A stretch of DNA of 64,000 nucleotides. It comes from Amoebophrya sp. A120 (lineage: Eukaryota; Sar; Dinophyceae; Syndiniales; Amoebophryaceae). The stretch lies in NCBI GenBank assembly GCA_905178155.1, contig CAJINV010000008.1:4080793-4144792 (forward strand), in the 5' to 3' direction. The notes below the pieces were generated by a model, which was not told the origin of the DNA, made no database searches, and worked only from the letters and a program-made list of their open reading frames with translations. Below are positions 46,100 to 57,771 of this stretch, piece by piece; position 1 is the stretch's first letter; each line of letters begins with the position of its first letter. A program made the position numbers and the translations under genes.

Positions 46100-46418
46100 A
46101 AACAGGGGCAGGGCGGCAGCTTACCGACGCGTTCATCAAGGAGCTCGGAAAGATGCTCGATGAGGGCCTGATCGAGGTCTGGAAGGATGGAGTGCAGTGC
46201 TCCTCGGAGCGCATTCTTTCCAGCCGGTGCATCGTAGACCTGAAGATGGTCAGTAGGTGGCACTTCCGTGTTGCCTGCAGGATCGTTCCGGGAGGTCATC
46301 TCAGTTCTCTGGAGGTGTCGGCCGAGAGTCCAGCTTTGAGCGAGTTGGAGCTCCGTCTGCTGGTCTCGTCTTTGCGCAAAGTGCGGGGAAAGCGGGTACT
46401 GCGTTCAGGTGACTTGTT
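46100..46418 (+). pseudogene. truncated Ty1/copia-like reverse transcriptase fragment
   Basis: An open frame starts at the end of motif copy 5: LTDAFIKELGKMLDEGLIEVW, then ILSSRCIVDLKM, FRVACRIVPGGH and ESPALSELELRLLVSSLRK...LRSGD. The order SR..V..K - R.ACRIVPGG - SP......RLL - SGD resembles the fingers-to-motif-A part of copia-type RT. It then breaks into AT-rich sequence before the catalytic aspartates. Assignment is from pattern only. Confidence 0.45.
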
Positions 46419-46647
46419 TTTGTTTTTGTTTTTCAATCGAAAGATGAGCGAACAAGATGAGAGATGGTCGTCTGTTTTTGTTTTCATCTTTTTTGTCCAC
46501 AAGAATAAGAAGGTCGTGATATCGTGCGTAGCATCGTGAAATAAGTCGTATTGTCGTACTGGACTTTTTTCCTTCGCGCTTTTCTTCTTGTCGTGGTAAA
46601 AATAAAGTTGTACGGGTCGGATTTTCCTTTGTGCCTTTTCTTTGTTT

Positions 46648-46782
46648 ATGCCAAGCACCAGAATTATGGGCAACGAAGGAAAGGCAAACACACATATCCG
46701 ACCTTGTTTGTATGTTTTGTTTGGGCTTGGTACAAGCCAGCGCAGTTGAAAGTTCCTAGTTTCTGTTGAAGTTCCGTTTTCG
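46648..46782 (+). repeat. DIRS split direct repeat A1
   Basis: 135 bp, ATGCCAAGCACCAGAATTAT to GAAGTTCCGTTTTCG; matches A2 at 59341-59475 with only a few substitutions. Confidence 0.93.
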
Positions 46783-47388
46783 ATTATGAAGTCCTACTGC
46801 ACTGGCAAGATTGTGGGAGTTTCTCACCCACACTAGTTCCCCCTTCAGCAGTCCGTCCAGAGTTCCTGAAGAGTGCCATGGATGATAAATGCGATGACGC
46901 AGCCCTCGACCGAGCTTTATGGAAACGCGCATGCATTTGCGTGCTGACGATGCTCTGAACCGAGACCACCGAACACCGCGCGCACGTTGTGTCACAGGTA
47001 TAGGTAGAGTTTTTTGTTCTACTTGGTGATGTTTATGTGATGTACTTGCATTTTCCGCACCCACTCTCTCCATGTTCCATCACATCGAGCACCCAGGTAT
47101 GCTGTGGTGAACTTGCCCAGCAGTGCCCCCGGCTTCGGCTAGGCCCACTGCTGAGCTATGTGACCTGCAGCCCCATGCGTTGTCACCAGCGTGACGTAAT
47201 ACGCGTTCCCCTCGAGCCAGCGGGACAAGTGAAGCCCCACGCTGGATGTGGAAAACCATGCTTGGGATCAGTATGCTTGCTATACTTTGCCTCGTAGCAC
47301 TTGAGTGCTTCACTATCCCGTGCTTGATTTTATCTCTACTCTCACAGCGGCCTTTTGTGATAAGTGACTCAGTCTGATAAGTAGCATC

Positions 47389-47865
47389 ATGACAGAGCCA
47401 AGCAAGAAGAAACTCGCGAAGGACAGCAAGGACTTCGCGCTGTTTGTAGATCCACCTGCGAAATACGACAAAGACGCGCTTGATAAGACCTTAGCCTCCG
47501 TAGTTTATCGCCTGAGTGACTGCGAAATGGTGATCGAACATGACAGACATTGCCTCATCTCGCTTAAGCGTAAAGAGCTACAGCTTTTGAATCTAGCGAA
47601 AGCAATTGAGACGACGCGCGACTCTGAGACGCGAGAGAAGATTCTCGCAGCAAAGCACGAGTTAGACGCTAAAACTACGGGACTGAGCGGGCAGCCCCTG
47701 GATTTCGATAAAATCCTGAACCGCGAGCGCGGTATCTGGATTAGCAACATCAAGCGCCTTGGTATCTCCAAGGACCAGATCGCTCCGCCGCCCTACCTCC
47801 CGAAGAAATATAATAATCCTTGCCTAGACTTGCTTGTTTCATTTTTAGAGAATAAAGAATCATGA
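47389..47865 (+). CDS. 158-residue ORF in the 5' part of the DIRS element
   Basis: ATG 47389 to TGA 47865. Charged, helical protein (MTEPSKKKLAKDSKDFALF..., RKELQLLNLAKAIETTRDSE) with no recognised domain. It follows A1 by about 600 bp, in the orientation of the other element genes. It may be an accessory or Gag-related product; nothing more can be said. Confidence 0.5.
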   Translation: MTEPSKKKLAKDSKDFALFVDPPAKYDKDALDKTLASVVYRLSDCEMVIEHDRHCLISLKRKELQLLNLAKAIETTRDSETREKILAAKHELDAKTTGLSGQPLDFDKILNRERGIWISNIKRLGISKDQIAPPPYLPKKYNNPCLDLLVSFLENKES

Positions 47866-49339
47866 TGAGTCTCTCCTCTCTCCTCGCGGCTGGCCTGGAC
47901 TTCGCCAAGCGGAACAAGTCGCACTACTGTGGATTAGCGTTCTTCTACCTGACGAGCCAGGTGCAAACACCTGGCCTCCTTTTATTATCCATTTTTTCTT
48001 TTTTGCCCGAACTCAGTGTTTAGCAAGCATATTCTGGCGACCCGGGTGTAGGCTTTTCCTAGTTGACAACAAGCGGTGGTGGTACGAGGGGACGCCCTCG
48101 ATCGTCAGTCCTAGCTCACCTGTCAAGAACAGTGCAGCATACCGCTACTGAGCCAGTGATGAACCGGCAGGGCCGTACACCCTTGCTGGGGAGCTGACAG
48201 CATCAGGTCACTGCCAGTTCTAGTGGCCGCAAGGCATCCTCTAGCGAAGACTGACCCACCCCGCGCAGCGCGCTTTTCTTGTTCGTGGATCACTCTACCT
48301 GACACGCATGACAAATTTGCCCCATCTTCACTACACCCAGGTCCGCATCGTAGCTGCGATGGTAGTCTACACGTACCTCCTCAGCCCCCAGTCGACGACT
48401 TGGATTTCAACCAGTGGAGCGTTTGCGGGGATGACAAATTACGCCCTCTGGCAAATGGCCGAGTTGTGTCGTAATAAATTTATGCTTTTTGCGCCATGCG
48501 TGACAAATTTGAAAAATTTGATGAACTTATTATGAAAAAGCTGTTCTTGTGCATCCCAAAAGTTTTCTGGTACCAAAAAGCTCCAGGATGCGCCCGTGGC
48601 TGTATGGCCAATCTACGGAAGTTGAGGCTCATGGCACAGCAGAACCGCAGCGAAGCGGCGGGAGCAGCTGCTGAGTTCTTGCGTGTAGATCATCATCATG
48701 AGGACTGAAAGTGGTGCATTCCACTATTGAAAAATGAACATCTGATGTCTAGTGTGCTACGTTTCAGACGAAAACACTATATCACAAAATGCACCAGCAG
48801 AGTCGAAAACTACTAACGAGAATTGGCGCGACTCAATCGCAGCTCGCGGAGCTGTCACCTCCTGCTTTCCTCCTGTGCTATGAGTTCGGCAGCAAAGATC
48901 ATTAGAAAACGACGCATCACAATTGTAGACTCATTGACACCTGCGTCACAGATGAGGTATCACAAATGCAGACTTATAGAGCGACGAGCGCAACACAGCG
49001 TGAGAGATTGAGGCAGAGAAACCAGAGGTGTGAGCGGGTGCATGAGAGACATCTTTTGCGAGCACATAGAGGGATCCTTTCTCACAAAAAACTCTTCTAG
49101 GGTGAGCTGCTTTCTTGTTTTTTCTGACCAGCCAAAGACGCTGATGATGATTTTCAATAATGCGGTTGCTGGAGATGACCACTTTTGAAGCTGTCCAGCT
49201 AATAAGCTGCCCAGTGACGCTCATCACCTCCTACGCCACTTTTGAAGCTGTCCAGCTATAAGCTGCCCAGAGACGCTCGCCACCTCGTGCGCCACTCTTG
49301 AAGCTGTGCAGCTGTATGCTGCCCAGAGAAGATATCAAG
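47866..49339. other. non-coding stretch inside the DIRS element
   Basis: No convincing gene. It contains several GCATGACAAATTTG-like strings (48307, 48430, 48503) similar to a string that recurs inside the introners, and a local duplication of TTTTGAAGCTGTCCAGCTA-TAAGCTGCCCAG (49183-49270). Confidence 0.5.
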
Positions 49340-52300
49340 ATGGCGACTGGTAAAAATGCCACACCGAAGGCGAAGTCGAAAAGCCCCGCTACTCGAGCCA
49401 AAAGCTCGTCTAGCGCGCGGGCATCGACGAAGGTGCCTCTGTTTCCTTTTGATGAAGACGACCAGTTTCCTGCATTACAAACAAAGTTTCCTGCATTACA
49501 AATTAGCTTCCCCTACGAGAAGCATTGCGAATTAGTTTCCCGCATTACAAATTCCATTTTCACTTGCGACATCGTCCTCAGGTAAAATCACAGTCCCCTG
49601 TGCGGCCATCGCTAGTTGACTCAGATGATGAAGGTGGAGTGTCCTCGTCCCCGCCACAGCCACCATCTAGTACGCCACCACCAAGCCCGCCCCAAGAAAA
49701 GCCTCCTGCATCACAGCCGCTGCCACCAAGTACGCAGGACTCAGAGATCGATCTCACCCCTTTCACAAGCTACGCGAGTGGCAGTTCTAGCACCCCGCTG
49801 CTGTCACAGCAGGATGACACCTTCCCGCTGACCGCGTCCCAAGATGACCTCTCGAGACCCTTGATGTCCGCGTCGCAATTTCTGAGTCAGCCGTCGTCGA
49901 GACAGCGGCAAGTGGCGACAAAAGTAGAACTACCTGGCAGCGGTAGTGACGATCGGTTTATTGACATGCACCTACTCGACACTACACTACTGGCTGCTGA
50001 CCGGAGACGGCTCCACCGCACCAGTCCCAGCGTCAGTACTGTCGTGCGAAGCTGAAGAACCGCTCGACCCGACGACGCCCAAGGCAACCTCGATCCAGAC
50101 CACCACGGACAAGAGGAACTCACGAGGCGTGAAGCTCTTCGACCTAGGCACTGTTCGCCCGATGGGACCACCAGCAGGACCGCCAGCGAAGAAACACAAA
50201 AAGTCCGTCTCCTTCGACAGAGCTGAGACGCGTGAGTACGCTGTGGGTGCGCCGCCAGTAGTGCAAGCAGAAGATGAAGATGTGTTGATGGAGGACATGT
50301 CAGCCCTGAACATCAAGCCCGTGAGCTCGCTGAATTTGGTGCCAGTCGACCCGGAAGAGCTAGCTCGACGAGAAGAGCTTGAATTGAAATTGTGCATCAC
50401 AGACAAGCACGCGCAGAAGCTGACGTTGGACTTTTTCGAGCTGGCAGAAGCGAACTCATCGCCCCTCAGGCAAGATGCTCTCCCGTCGCTGTTCCCGGAT
50501 GAAGTTGCGCCGTTGTTGCAGCGGCAGGTGGAAGTGGCGTTCAGAATGACGTCCATGGGGCGCACAGTGCATGCCAGGCTGGTGGAGCGTGATTGTGACT
50601 CGAAGAGGCTGTTCGAGGCCAATCTACCGCATAGCGCGGACCTGTCAATGAAGCAAGCGCTCGCGATTTTCTGGAGAGTCATCGGTTTGGTCGAACACGA
50701 CCGCGGCATGCGCGTAGCAGAAGAGAGCATCGGCGTCTTGACAAGACTAGTCCCTGTTCTTCCTCTTCCCACTTGCCCAGAACGACCGGCAAGCGCAAAA
50801 AAGCGGCGGAATTCGCAAAGATTGCACCACCTCGCCCTGTCGAGTCCGATCTTCTTCGCGGCGGAGGTTTTGTGCGGAAAATTTTTCGACATCCAGGAAT
50901 ACACGGCAAAGCACTTCAAAAAACCCGTCTCCAAGCAGACCTTGAAGCTCAGCTCCCAGATGGACCCGGTGTACCAGAAGAAAGTCCAGAAAGTTGACGC
51001 TTTCGACATTGCAGACCTTGATAAACTTTGGGTCAAGACATACAACCTCAACGGCATCGACTACCCGGTCGACGAAGTGTTGAAAGCCTACATTGTCAGC
51101 GGGCTGTGGTTGCGGAGAATCTGGCTGCACCTGTCCGCGGCGGATTGGTATGCGTTGAACGCAATTGCACAGATCCTGCCGGAGCCCTTGCAATTCCTCT
51201 TATACGATTTTCAATTGGCGTTTGAACAAATCTACTTCAGTAAAATGTTGCCGCAAGAGCTGACAGACATCGTCTTCAGGATGCAGGGCCCGAAGTGGAC
51301 CCGCGCATTCTGCCGCTCGCTCAACTCCGAGACCGGGATGCCCCAACCCTTCGCGGAACTACCGACCCTGCATCACTCTGCCATAGATGCAGGCATGCAC
51401 TTGTTGTACTACGGAGCCCAATTCTTCAAGCGGACTGGCAGCAATGCAGACCGGAATTTTGCGGAATTCCCAACTGTGGGTGGGTCTACAGATCCCGCCC
51501 GTTGGTTCAGCGACAATTTGCAGGACTCCGTGATCGACATCCTCAGCAACTCGCTGGCGCGCAGCAGGGATTTGAATTCGAGGATGCAAGACTGTCTCCC
51601 CCGCGGCAGACAGATGCACAACGTGTTAGTGATGCACAGCCAAGAACTCCCGGCGTCCTCCAGGATCGACCCGGTTACTTTCCGCCCGTTGCATGCTCTC
51701 AACGATGCGGACGCCCGAGAATGTCACACAGTGCTACGCGAGGTCATGAACCAGAGCAAATGCTTTGCCCTCAGCCGCGCCTCGAGGACGGAGCAAGATT
51801 ATATGAAATGCTTCGCCACCTCGAACAATTTTGCGTTGCACGCCGACATCTTGTGCTACGCGCTGGACCACGACCACGCCGCTGACACCAAATTGTCCTT
51901 CTTCTCGAGAGTGAAACTCAGTTCGCAGCCGCGGAGCGGCCCCGTGCTGACGACATCCGCGATCCAGCAGATAGCAGATGACGTGCGGGATAAGCATGAG
52001 GAGACAGACGAAGCCCCTGATGCTGCAGAAGCGACGAGAATTCAAGCAGAGCTTGCTGCTGGCGTGTTAGCGAGCGAAGAGGTTCACTTTGAGGCCTCCG
52101 ACCACGAGATGGACTTCTACGACTCCCTGGCTGAAGAAGAAATGTTTGATGCTGCGATGACGGATTTCAAGGATGTGGATAGAAGACTAGTCGACGAGCA
52201 GCACATGCTCTTCGCCGACGCCGCTAAGCGGTCTAAGTCTGTGTCGACAACGTGTGGTAGCAGTCCTCCGTCGTCATCGCCGTTAACGTCGCTTGCCAGC

Positions 52301-53350
52301 AGAAGCAGCAGCAGCTCGGCGTACGGGCAGCAAGTCGCGCCGACCAGCGCGTTAAGCAAGCTCAAAGGCAAACTTGGAAAAGGAAAAAAGCGTTGCCAGG
52401 CTGGCAGTGTCAGTAGCAAGTCAGAAGAGAAGGGAAGTGAACCGAAGCGGTGGCAGGGCGACACGTTGTACCCGGATGCCGGTGCGTACGCGTCAAAGAA
52501 AGGGCAAGGAAAGCAGAGGATGTTTGAGCAGCAGCACGACTATGGGAAAACCAGAGCCCCGCCGCAAGTCGCGCGTCCAAGTCCGTACTCCGCCCCGTTT
52601 GTGAGCCCGCACTTCATGCCCTACACGCACCCAGCATTCCAGTCCCACCAGCCCTCCCCGTTCGACCCCTTCAGCCATCAACTTGGTGGCATGACCCACC
52701 TGTTACCGATGCAGCCGGAACCCAGTGTGGAAAATGCATATGGACGCTGCATTCGCAGGCTCGGGGTAGTCCCCCTCGACGAAGAGGGATGCCCCCTCAT
52801 AGAAGACCCGGAAAACACGACGTCGTGGGACCGCAATCAGTTCGAAGACAGTGAAGGTTGGATGGCGTCGTCAGCTTTTGCTCTCCACTGGAGAGCAAGC
52901 GGAGCGCCGATTGATTCAACGACAGTCCAGCTAAGTCCCTTACTCTGGAGGATCTTGAGGCGCATAGTCGACGCGCTCACGGGCGTCAGCGTTATGTTTG
53001 TGGTGCATTACTCCAACGACGAGTTGCTGGCCAGCCAAAAATCACACTTCTGCGGTCACCCGTCCACCATCGCCTACATAGCAGCAGCTGCAGACCCGAT
53101 CAGGAAGACGCAGCTCGGCGACGCCGCAGTGACGTTAGCACTCAATGGGTATCATCCCCGCAGTATTTCTTCCGAACAAGAAATAACACAAGCGGTAAAG
53201 TTAATGGCGAAGCCCACCTATGCAGACGCGAGCCTGTGCACCGCCATGATCCTCATCGCCAAAACAATGCACGGGACGACGGCGTGGCGTGGACCCGAGC
53301 TCCGCGTAAATTGTACCTTTATGGCTATGCCACAAAAAATTGCTAGCTGA
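49340..53350 (+). CDS. Gag-like structural protein of the DIRS element
   Basis: Starts at ATG 49340 (MATGKNATPKAKSKSPATR, basic). The frame then changes twice: a Pro/Ser-rich part is read at about 49585-49940 (SSSPPQPPSSTPPPSPP) and the long frame runs to TGA 53350. Short introns or frameshifts must lie at about 49460-49585 and 49940-50035; exact joins are unresolved. The main frame (over 1100 residues) has a helical core (for example LWLRRIWLHLSAADWYAL), an acidic segment, and a Lys/Gly/Ser-rich tail with KLKGKLGKGKK. No zinc knuckle found. Position before RT in the element supports a Gag role, but no homology was recognised. Confidence 0.6.
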
Positions 53351-53488
53351 TAGCAGCGACGTTTGCATTCAAGTTTTCTGTCTTCCACTACAATGCAGTT
53401 TGTCATGCAGGAAATTTACATCATACCGAATCTGTAATACCCCTGCCACTGCTGACATTTAGCCCTTTTCTCCTGTGGCATAGCGTGC

Positions 53489-54471
53489 ATGTCGACAGAA
53501 AAATGGTCGAAAATCTCCAAAACCTGCGAAGAGATGCTCCACATCCTGCGGCTGCATCGCGGGAAAGAATTTGAATTAGAATTGAAACAAGCGACGACAA
53601 TTGCCGAATCGTGTGAGTCGAAAAAGATTACTTCAGCAGTGCTAGCGTGCAGTGACCTGCTCAAGAAAGAAGAATTGTTATCGCAGCTCATCGACATCGA
53701 AGCGCGATTCACCGCGACCGCGTCGATGGACAAGCTGATCTCCGATTTCGACAAAGCCGGTTTGGTCAAGAGGCTCGCCATGCACTGCATCCAGCTGAAA
53801 GACGCCGGAGCAGTGCCATCTCCAGATGACGTGGTCTTCTGGGCGTCGCAGAACAGAGTCATGATTGGCTTCAGCAAGAAAGCCGAGAAAGACAAGAAGC
53901 CGTGGAAAGGAAGCAGGTCGTGGCAGAAATCCGACGGTGATGAGGATGCCAGGAAGGACAAAGGCGGGAAGAAGAAAGGAAAAGGGAAAGGAAAAGGTAA
54001 AGGTGGTGGTGGCAAAAACGACCACTGGAAAAAGAGCAAAGACAGCTGGGCCGCCAAGAAATCCGGAAATGATGCTGCCTCCGACACGTTCAAGAGTATG
54101 ATAAATGATGGCGCAACTGCTATCAGTCATACCTTAGGGATTTCGAAATCCAAGGTGTTAGCGGAGTGCGGGTGCGTCCTCGAAACGTTGTGGCGCAGAA
54201 AGATCAAAGCACTGCTTCTTTTCCCTGCGTGACAGTCTGTTTTTGCCTCGGCCACAGACCTGCACTTCGCCTGATTTATGCATTGCAAATTAGTCAGCTC
54301 ATGTAAAAATACACTACCTCTCTCCCTCCTCGTCACAGGTCAACGGACGCCAGTGGTACTGTAAACATCAGGATGGCAAGCATTCTGAAGAACACAAGAA
54401 AGTTGACATTTTCTGCAAGGCCGTGGATGACGGCGCCTACAACGAGGACGCTGCGGATGATGAGAACTGAA
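53489..54471 (+). CDS. basic Lys/Gly-rich ORF of the DIRS element, probably spliced
   Basis: ATG 53489. About 130 helical residues, then a strongly basic tract (KKKGKGKGKGKGGGG) typical of nucleic-acid binding. The frame probably splices from a GT near 54170 to an acceptor CACAG at 54341. It then ends VNGRQWYCKHQDGKHSEEHKK...IFCK and TGA 54471; the C/H spacing could form a small zinc finger. Unspliced, it stops at 54232. A nucleocapsid-like role is inference. Confidence 0.5.
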
Positions 54472-55154
54472 GAGCTTCTAGAGGCGTAGAAGCTCTTCGC
54501 TTTTGTTTCTGTTTCAAAATGAATGACAGCCACAAGTGCTGAGTGCCGCTGTTCTCAAGCTGCAATAAATGCATCAGCGTGCTTTTTATTCAAGTCTGGG
54601 ACTTCGTATTTTTTACAGAAAAGACTTGTACAAATCACCGCTGTTTGCGACGACGCACAAATATTCTATCGCTGTGACCATGCCGGCTCGCCATGAATTG
54701 GCGCCGTCTGATGTGCCTCAAATGCTCACTATGGTGCGTTCGTGCTCCGTCATCACCGTGGTCGTCCTTTCGTGCAAATACACAAAGTTGCGCAAAGAAT
54801 TCGCACATCGTGAAAAGAATTCGTATAAAGAGTTCGTACATCAGCCTCAGAGTGAAAGCTAGTGGCGCTCTCGGGCGATCAGTCATATGGGCACGCCTTG
54901 AGCGACATGTCCTACATAGTTTTTGAGAGACCACCGCCACAGCAGTATGAGAGTGACATTCTTGCACGATCTTGATTCTACTCTCCGCACGCAATATATG
55001 TTGCTGAGAGACCAGAGTGTTGATGCTGCCGCATCACAAGAACCATTTTTACCACCACCCTTACAGGACCCGCCCGTAGGAAAGTTGGATGCTCGCACCT
55101 AGTGCTAAGTAGTTTTGCCACCCTCCTTTGAAAATGAAGTTTGGCCCGTGAGTC
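54472..55154. other. spacer inside the DIRS element
   Basis: No gene recognised. A short inverted repeat AAGAGCTTCTAGAGGCGTAGAAGCTCTT (54470-54497) could be a terminator or 3'-end hairpin for the preceding ORF. Confidence 0.4.
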
Positions 55155-55493
55155 ATGTCACCCTCTCCCGACGTGCACAGGTACCGCTGTTGCAGTGAGA
55201 GACTGATTTGCGTTGCTGATTCTGATGCACATAAATCGATGCAATTTGATAATGAAAGTGCATTGGTTTTTCACTTGCAAAATCAACACAGCAGCGACCT
55301 CGTCGACCTCGGCATCATGACCGTCGCCCGCCACAGACGCCACGCACAGAAGGACTACTCGCAAGACCTGGCGCAAGTAGTGAGAAACGTGAGAAAAGAA
55401 CCCACAGCATGTGGGAAGAAACAGGCATTGTTGATGCATATTGGTAAGCCTCATGGCCTGTCAGGTGAGCATGTACATTTGCAGTTAGAGTGA
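55155..55493 (+). CDS. 112-residue ORF upstream of RT
   Basis: ATG 55155 (MSPSPDVHRYRCC...). It has paired Cys and several His residues but no clear motif. It may be an upstream exon of the RT reading frame starting at 55566. Low confidence. Confidence 0.3.
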   Translation: MSPSPDVHRYRCCSERLICVADSDAHKSMQFDNESALVFHLQNQHSSDLVDLGIMTVARHRRHAQKDYSQDLAQVVRNVRKEPTACGKKQALLMHIGKPHGLSGEHVHLQLE

Positions 55494-55565
55494 CATTATG
55501 ACACATAGCTCTGCCTGCATGGAAAAGCTGATCACTATCAGATTCTACAAGAGCTGGCAGAACGG

Positions 55566-57771
55566 ATGTCGATGGGAGTCGAAGACGTGACTTCAAGAAA
55601 AAACCTAGACTCTGTGCAACGCGCGCACAAGCAAGACCTGGCAGTGCAGCCGCAGCACGTCACGGACTTGAACACATACTACACACAATGTGGCAGCACT
55701 AGGCTCGCCACGGATGTGAAGTCCCCGGCTTTGTTAGCAAATCTCGCGACTGATAGTGAATTCGCAGATTGCAAAGTTAGATCTAGGCTCTTTGGCTATT
55801 GCCTTGAGGATGGTAGCTGGTCCGCGTCAGGACACTTCAGTCTAGGACTCCCAATCCGAGGCGTAGTAGATAGGTATGGGCTATGGGACAACGCTAAGCC
55901 GATGTCCGACAAAGACATAGACCGCCTCAACTCCTGCCCTGTCTCGCCTAGAGAAAGAGCAGAAGCACAAAAGCAGTTTCACACAATCAGACGCAAGCCG
56001 TACCCTTTTGAAACACCTGAGTCATTAGCAAAAGGCATAGAGGAAATAAATAAAAATATTTTTGACCCCAGCCTACCGCTCAGCGGCTCCAACAGCCCGG
56101 TGCTGTGGCCCGTAGAGTCTGAGGCGGCCGTGCGTGAAAATGGAAATGCAGTAGTGATCCCAGTCTTTACCTTAGGACAGAAATACTGCCCTGTAGAGCA
56201 GTACTTCAAAAAGTGCAGGATCATAGCTAATGAAAAATGGATCAGCTCAAGCATGAGTGCGATCCAAGAGCGCCTCTCCCTTAGTGACTTCCCCACTCAC
56301 AATAATTGATGCGATCCAGAGCGTCATCGCCCCAGGATCTGACATCCCTGTGGTATACCTCAAAAGCCACCTGTATGAGCAAACTTTAGCGAATAAGAAC
56401 ACCCATGAGTCATGGGAGGATCTGCCTAGAATAGAGAAGGGCTGGACGTGCCCTGTTGGGGACGGCTTTGTGCCGTGTCTCTCAAAATTAGATTTGTTCC
56501 AAGCGTATTTTCAGCTTGCGAACAATGACGCGGACAACTACTTTATTAGTATCATAGCCCCAGACGGAGAGGTGAAACTCTTTCGCAGCACCGCTCTAAC
56601 CTTTGGCAATTTGCATTCGGTTTTCCATTTTTGCGGAAGCTCGAGTGAGCTTATACAAAAAATTTTACGCTACTACCTGCGAGCCCCCTTTTATGTCTAC
56701 ATCGACGACATAATTAGTATGATGCTACCACAGCTTGCAGGTCACGCCCTGCGCTGTGCGAAGCGCATAGTCGCTGCCATAGGCTTTGCCCAAAGCGACC
56801 GAAAGGATGAAATAGGTAGACTAAGCCATGCCATCGAAGTCCTAGGAATAGCATACAGGGCGCAGCTAGATGGCGCCCACTTCTTCATGCCAGATGACGC
56901 GATCACGTCTGCGCTCGACATGATAGACGCTTTCCTAGTGTCCCTTGCCTGCTGCGCAGTTAGCCTGAAGCAGACGCAGCGACTACTAGGCACAATGATA
57001 CACCACCTGTACTTTCGTAAGTATGCAGACTGTGGCCCAGTTATATCACTACTGAACAGGCTCACATGCCCGCGCGAGCAAGGCAGGCTGAATGCGCCTA
57101 CAGCAGCAGGATCGCGCGCAGCTGTAGAAGTACTGCTGCAAGAAGCAAGAGCTACACTGCTTGCAAGCGCCCCGTTTATCATCTCTACCCACACGATCCA
57201 CAGCTCGTGTGTGGAGCTGTTCACAGATGCAGCACTAGAAGGCGCGTCAGTGTGGCTCGGTGGAATTATTCATGCCCCAGAACAGCAGCCGCTGTTTTTC
57301 CGCCTGTCCTCCACTGGCAGCCTGGCCAACCTAGTACTCCCGCCTACGCTGCAGAGCAGGAGAATTTATGTTTATGAACTGCTAGCCATACTAGTTGGAC
57401 AGAAGCTTTTTGAAGCGCATCTACGCAACGCTGTTGGCGTGTCCCACTGTGACAACATAGGAGCTGCCTTTGCTGTTGTCAAAGGGGTGTCGCATGATAT
57501 CCCTGGTGCTGTGCTTGCCTCCCTCATCGGACAGCACAGGAATAGCATCAACAATAAGTCTATCACGCACTACGTTAGGAGCAAAGTAAATCACTCCGAC
57601 GCAGTTACGCGGGACAGAGAAAGGGACTTCCGCCTGTTCATCCAAAAAACAGGCGCTGAGTCAGTAGAAACCGCCCTGCCCGAGTGGCAAAGCGTTGCGC
57701 AGCAAGCACTAGATGATGTTGCAGCAAAAATTCTAACCTATGAGAATCTTTGTGCATCTGTGTCTGAGTAA
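55566..57771 (+). CDS. DIRS reverse transcriptase / RNase H, requiring a +1 frameshift
   Basis: Frame 1 runs ATG 55566 to TGA 56309 and carries the N-terminal fingers (CPVEQYFKKCRIIANEKW). The second frame continues to TAA 57771; the shift is +1 at AAT-AAT-T-GAT next to the stop (56301-56309). RT motif A LDLFQAYFQL has its Asp at 56491. Motif B is near ALTFGNLHSVFHF; motif C YIDD is at 56698-56709. RNase H follows: FTDAALEGASVW (Asp at 57226), YELLAIL (Glu at 57376), SHCDNIGAA, and the terminal VNHSDAVTR box that resembles the N-A-D--SR end of DIRS RNase H. All key residues are present. The product copies the element RNA into cDNA. Confidence 0.85.

Noticed and set aside
53416-54093. 225-codon minus-strand ORF opposite the Lys/Gly-rich element ORF
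   Set aside because: Phe/Pro/Ser-rich complement of a repetitive basic tract; no domain.
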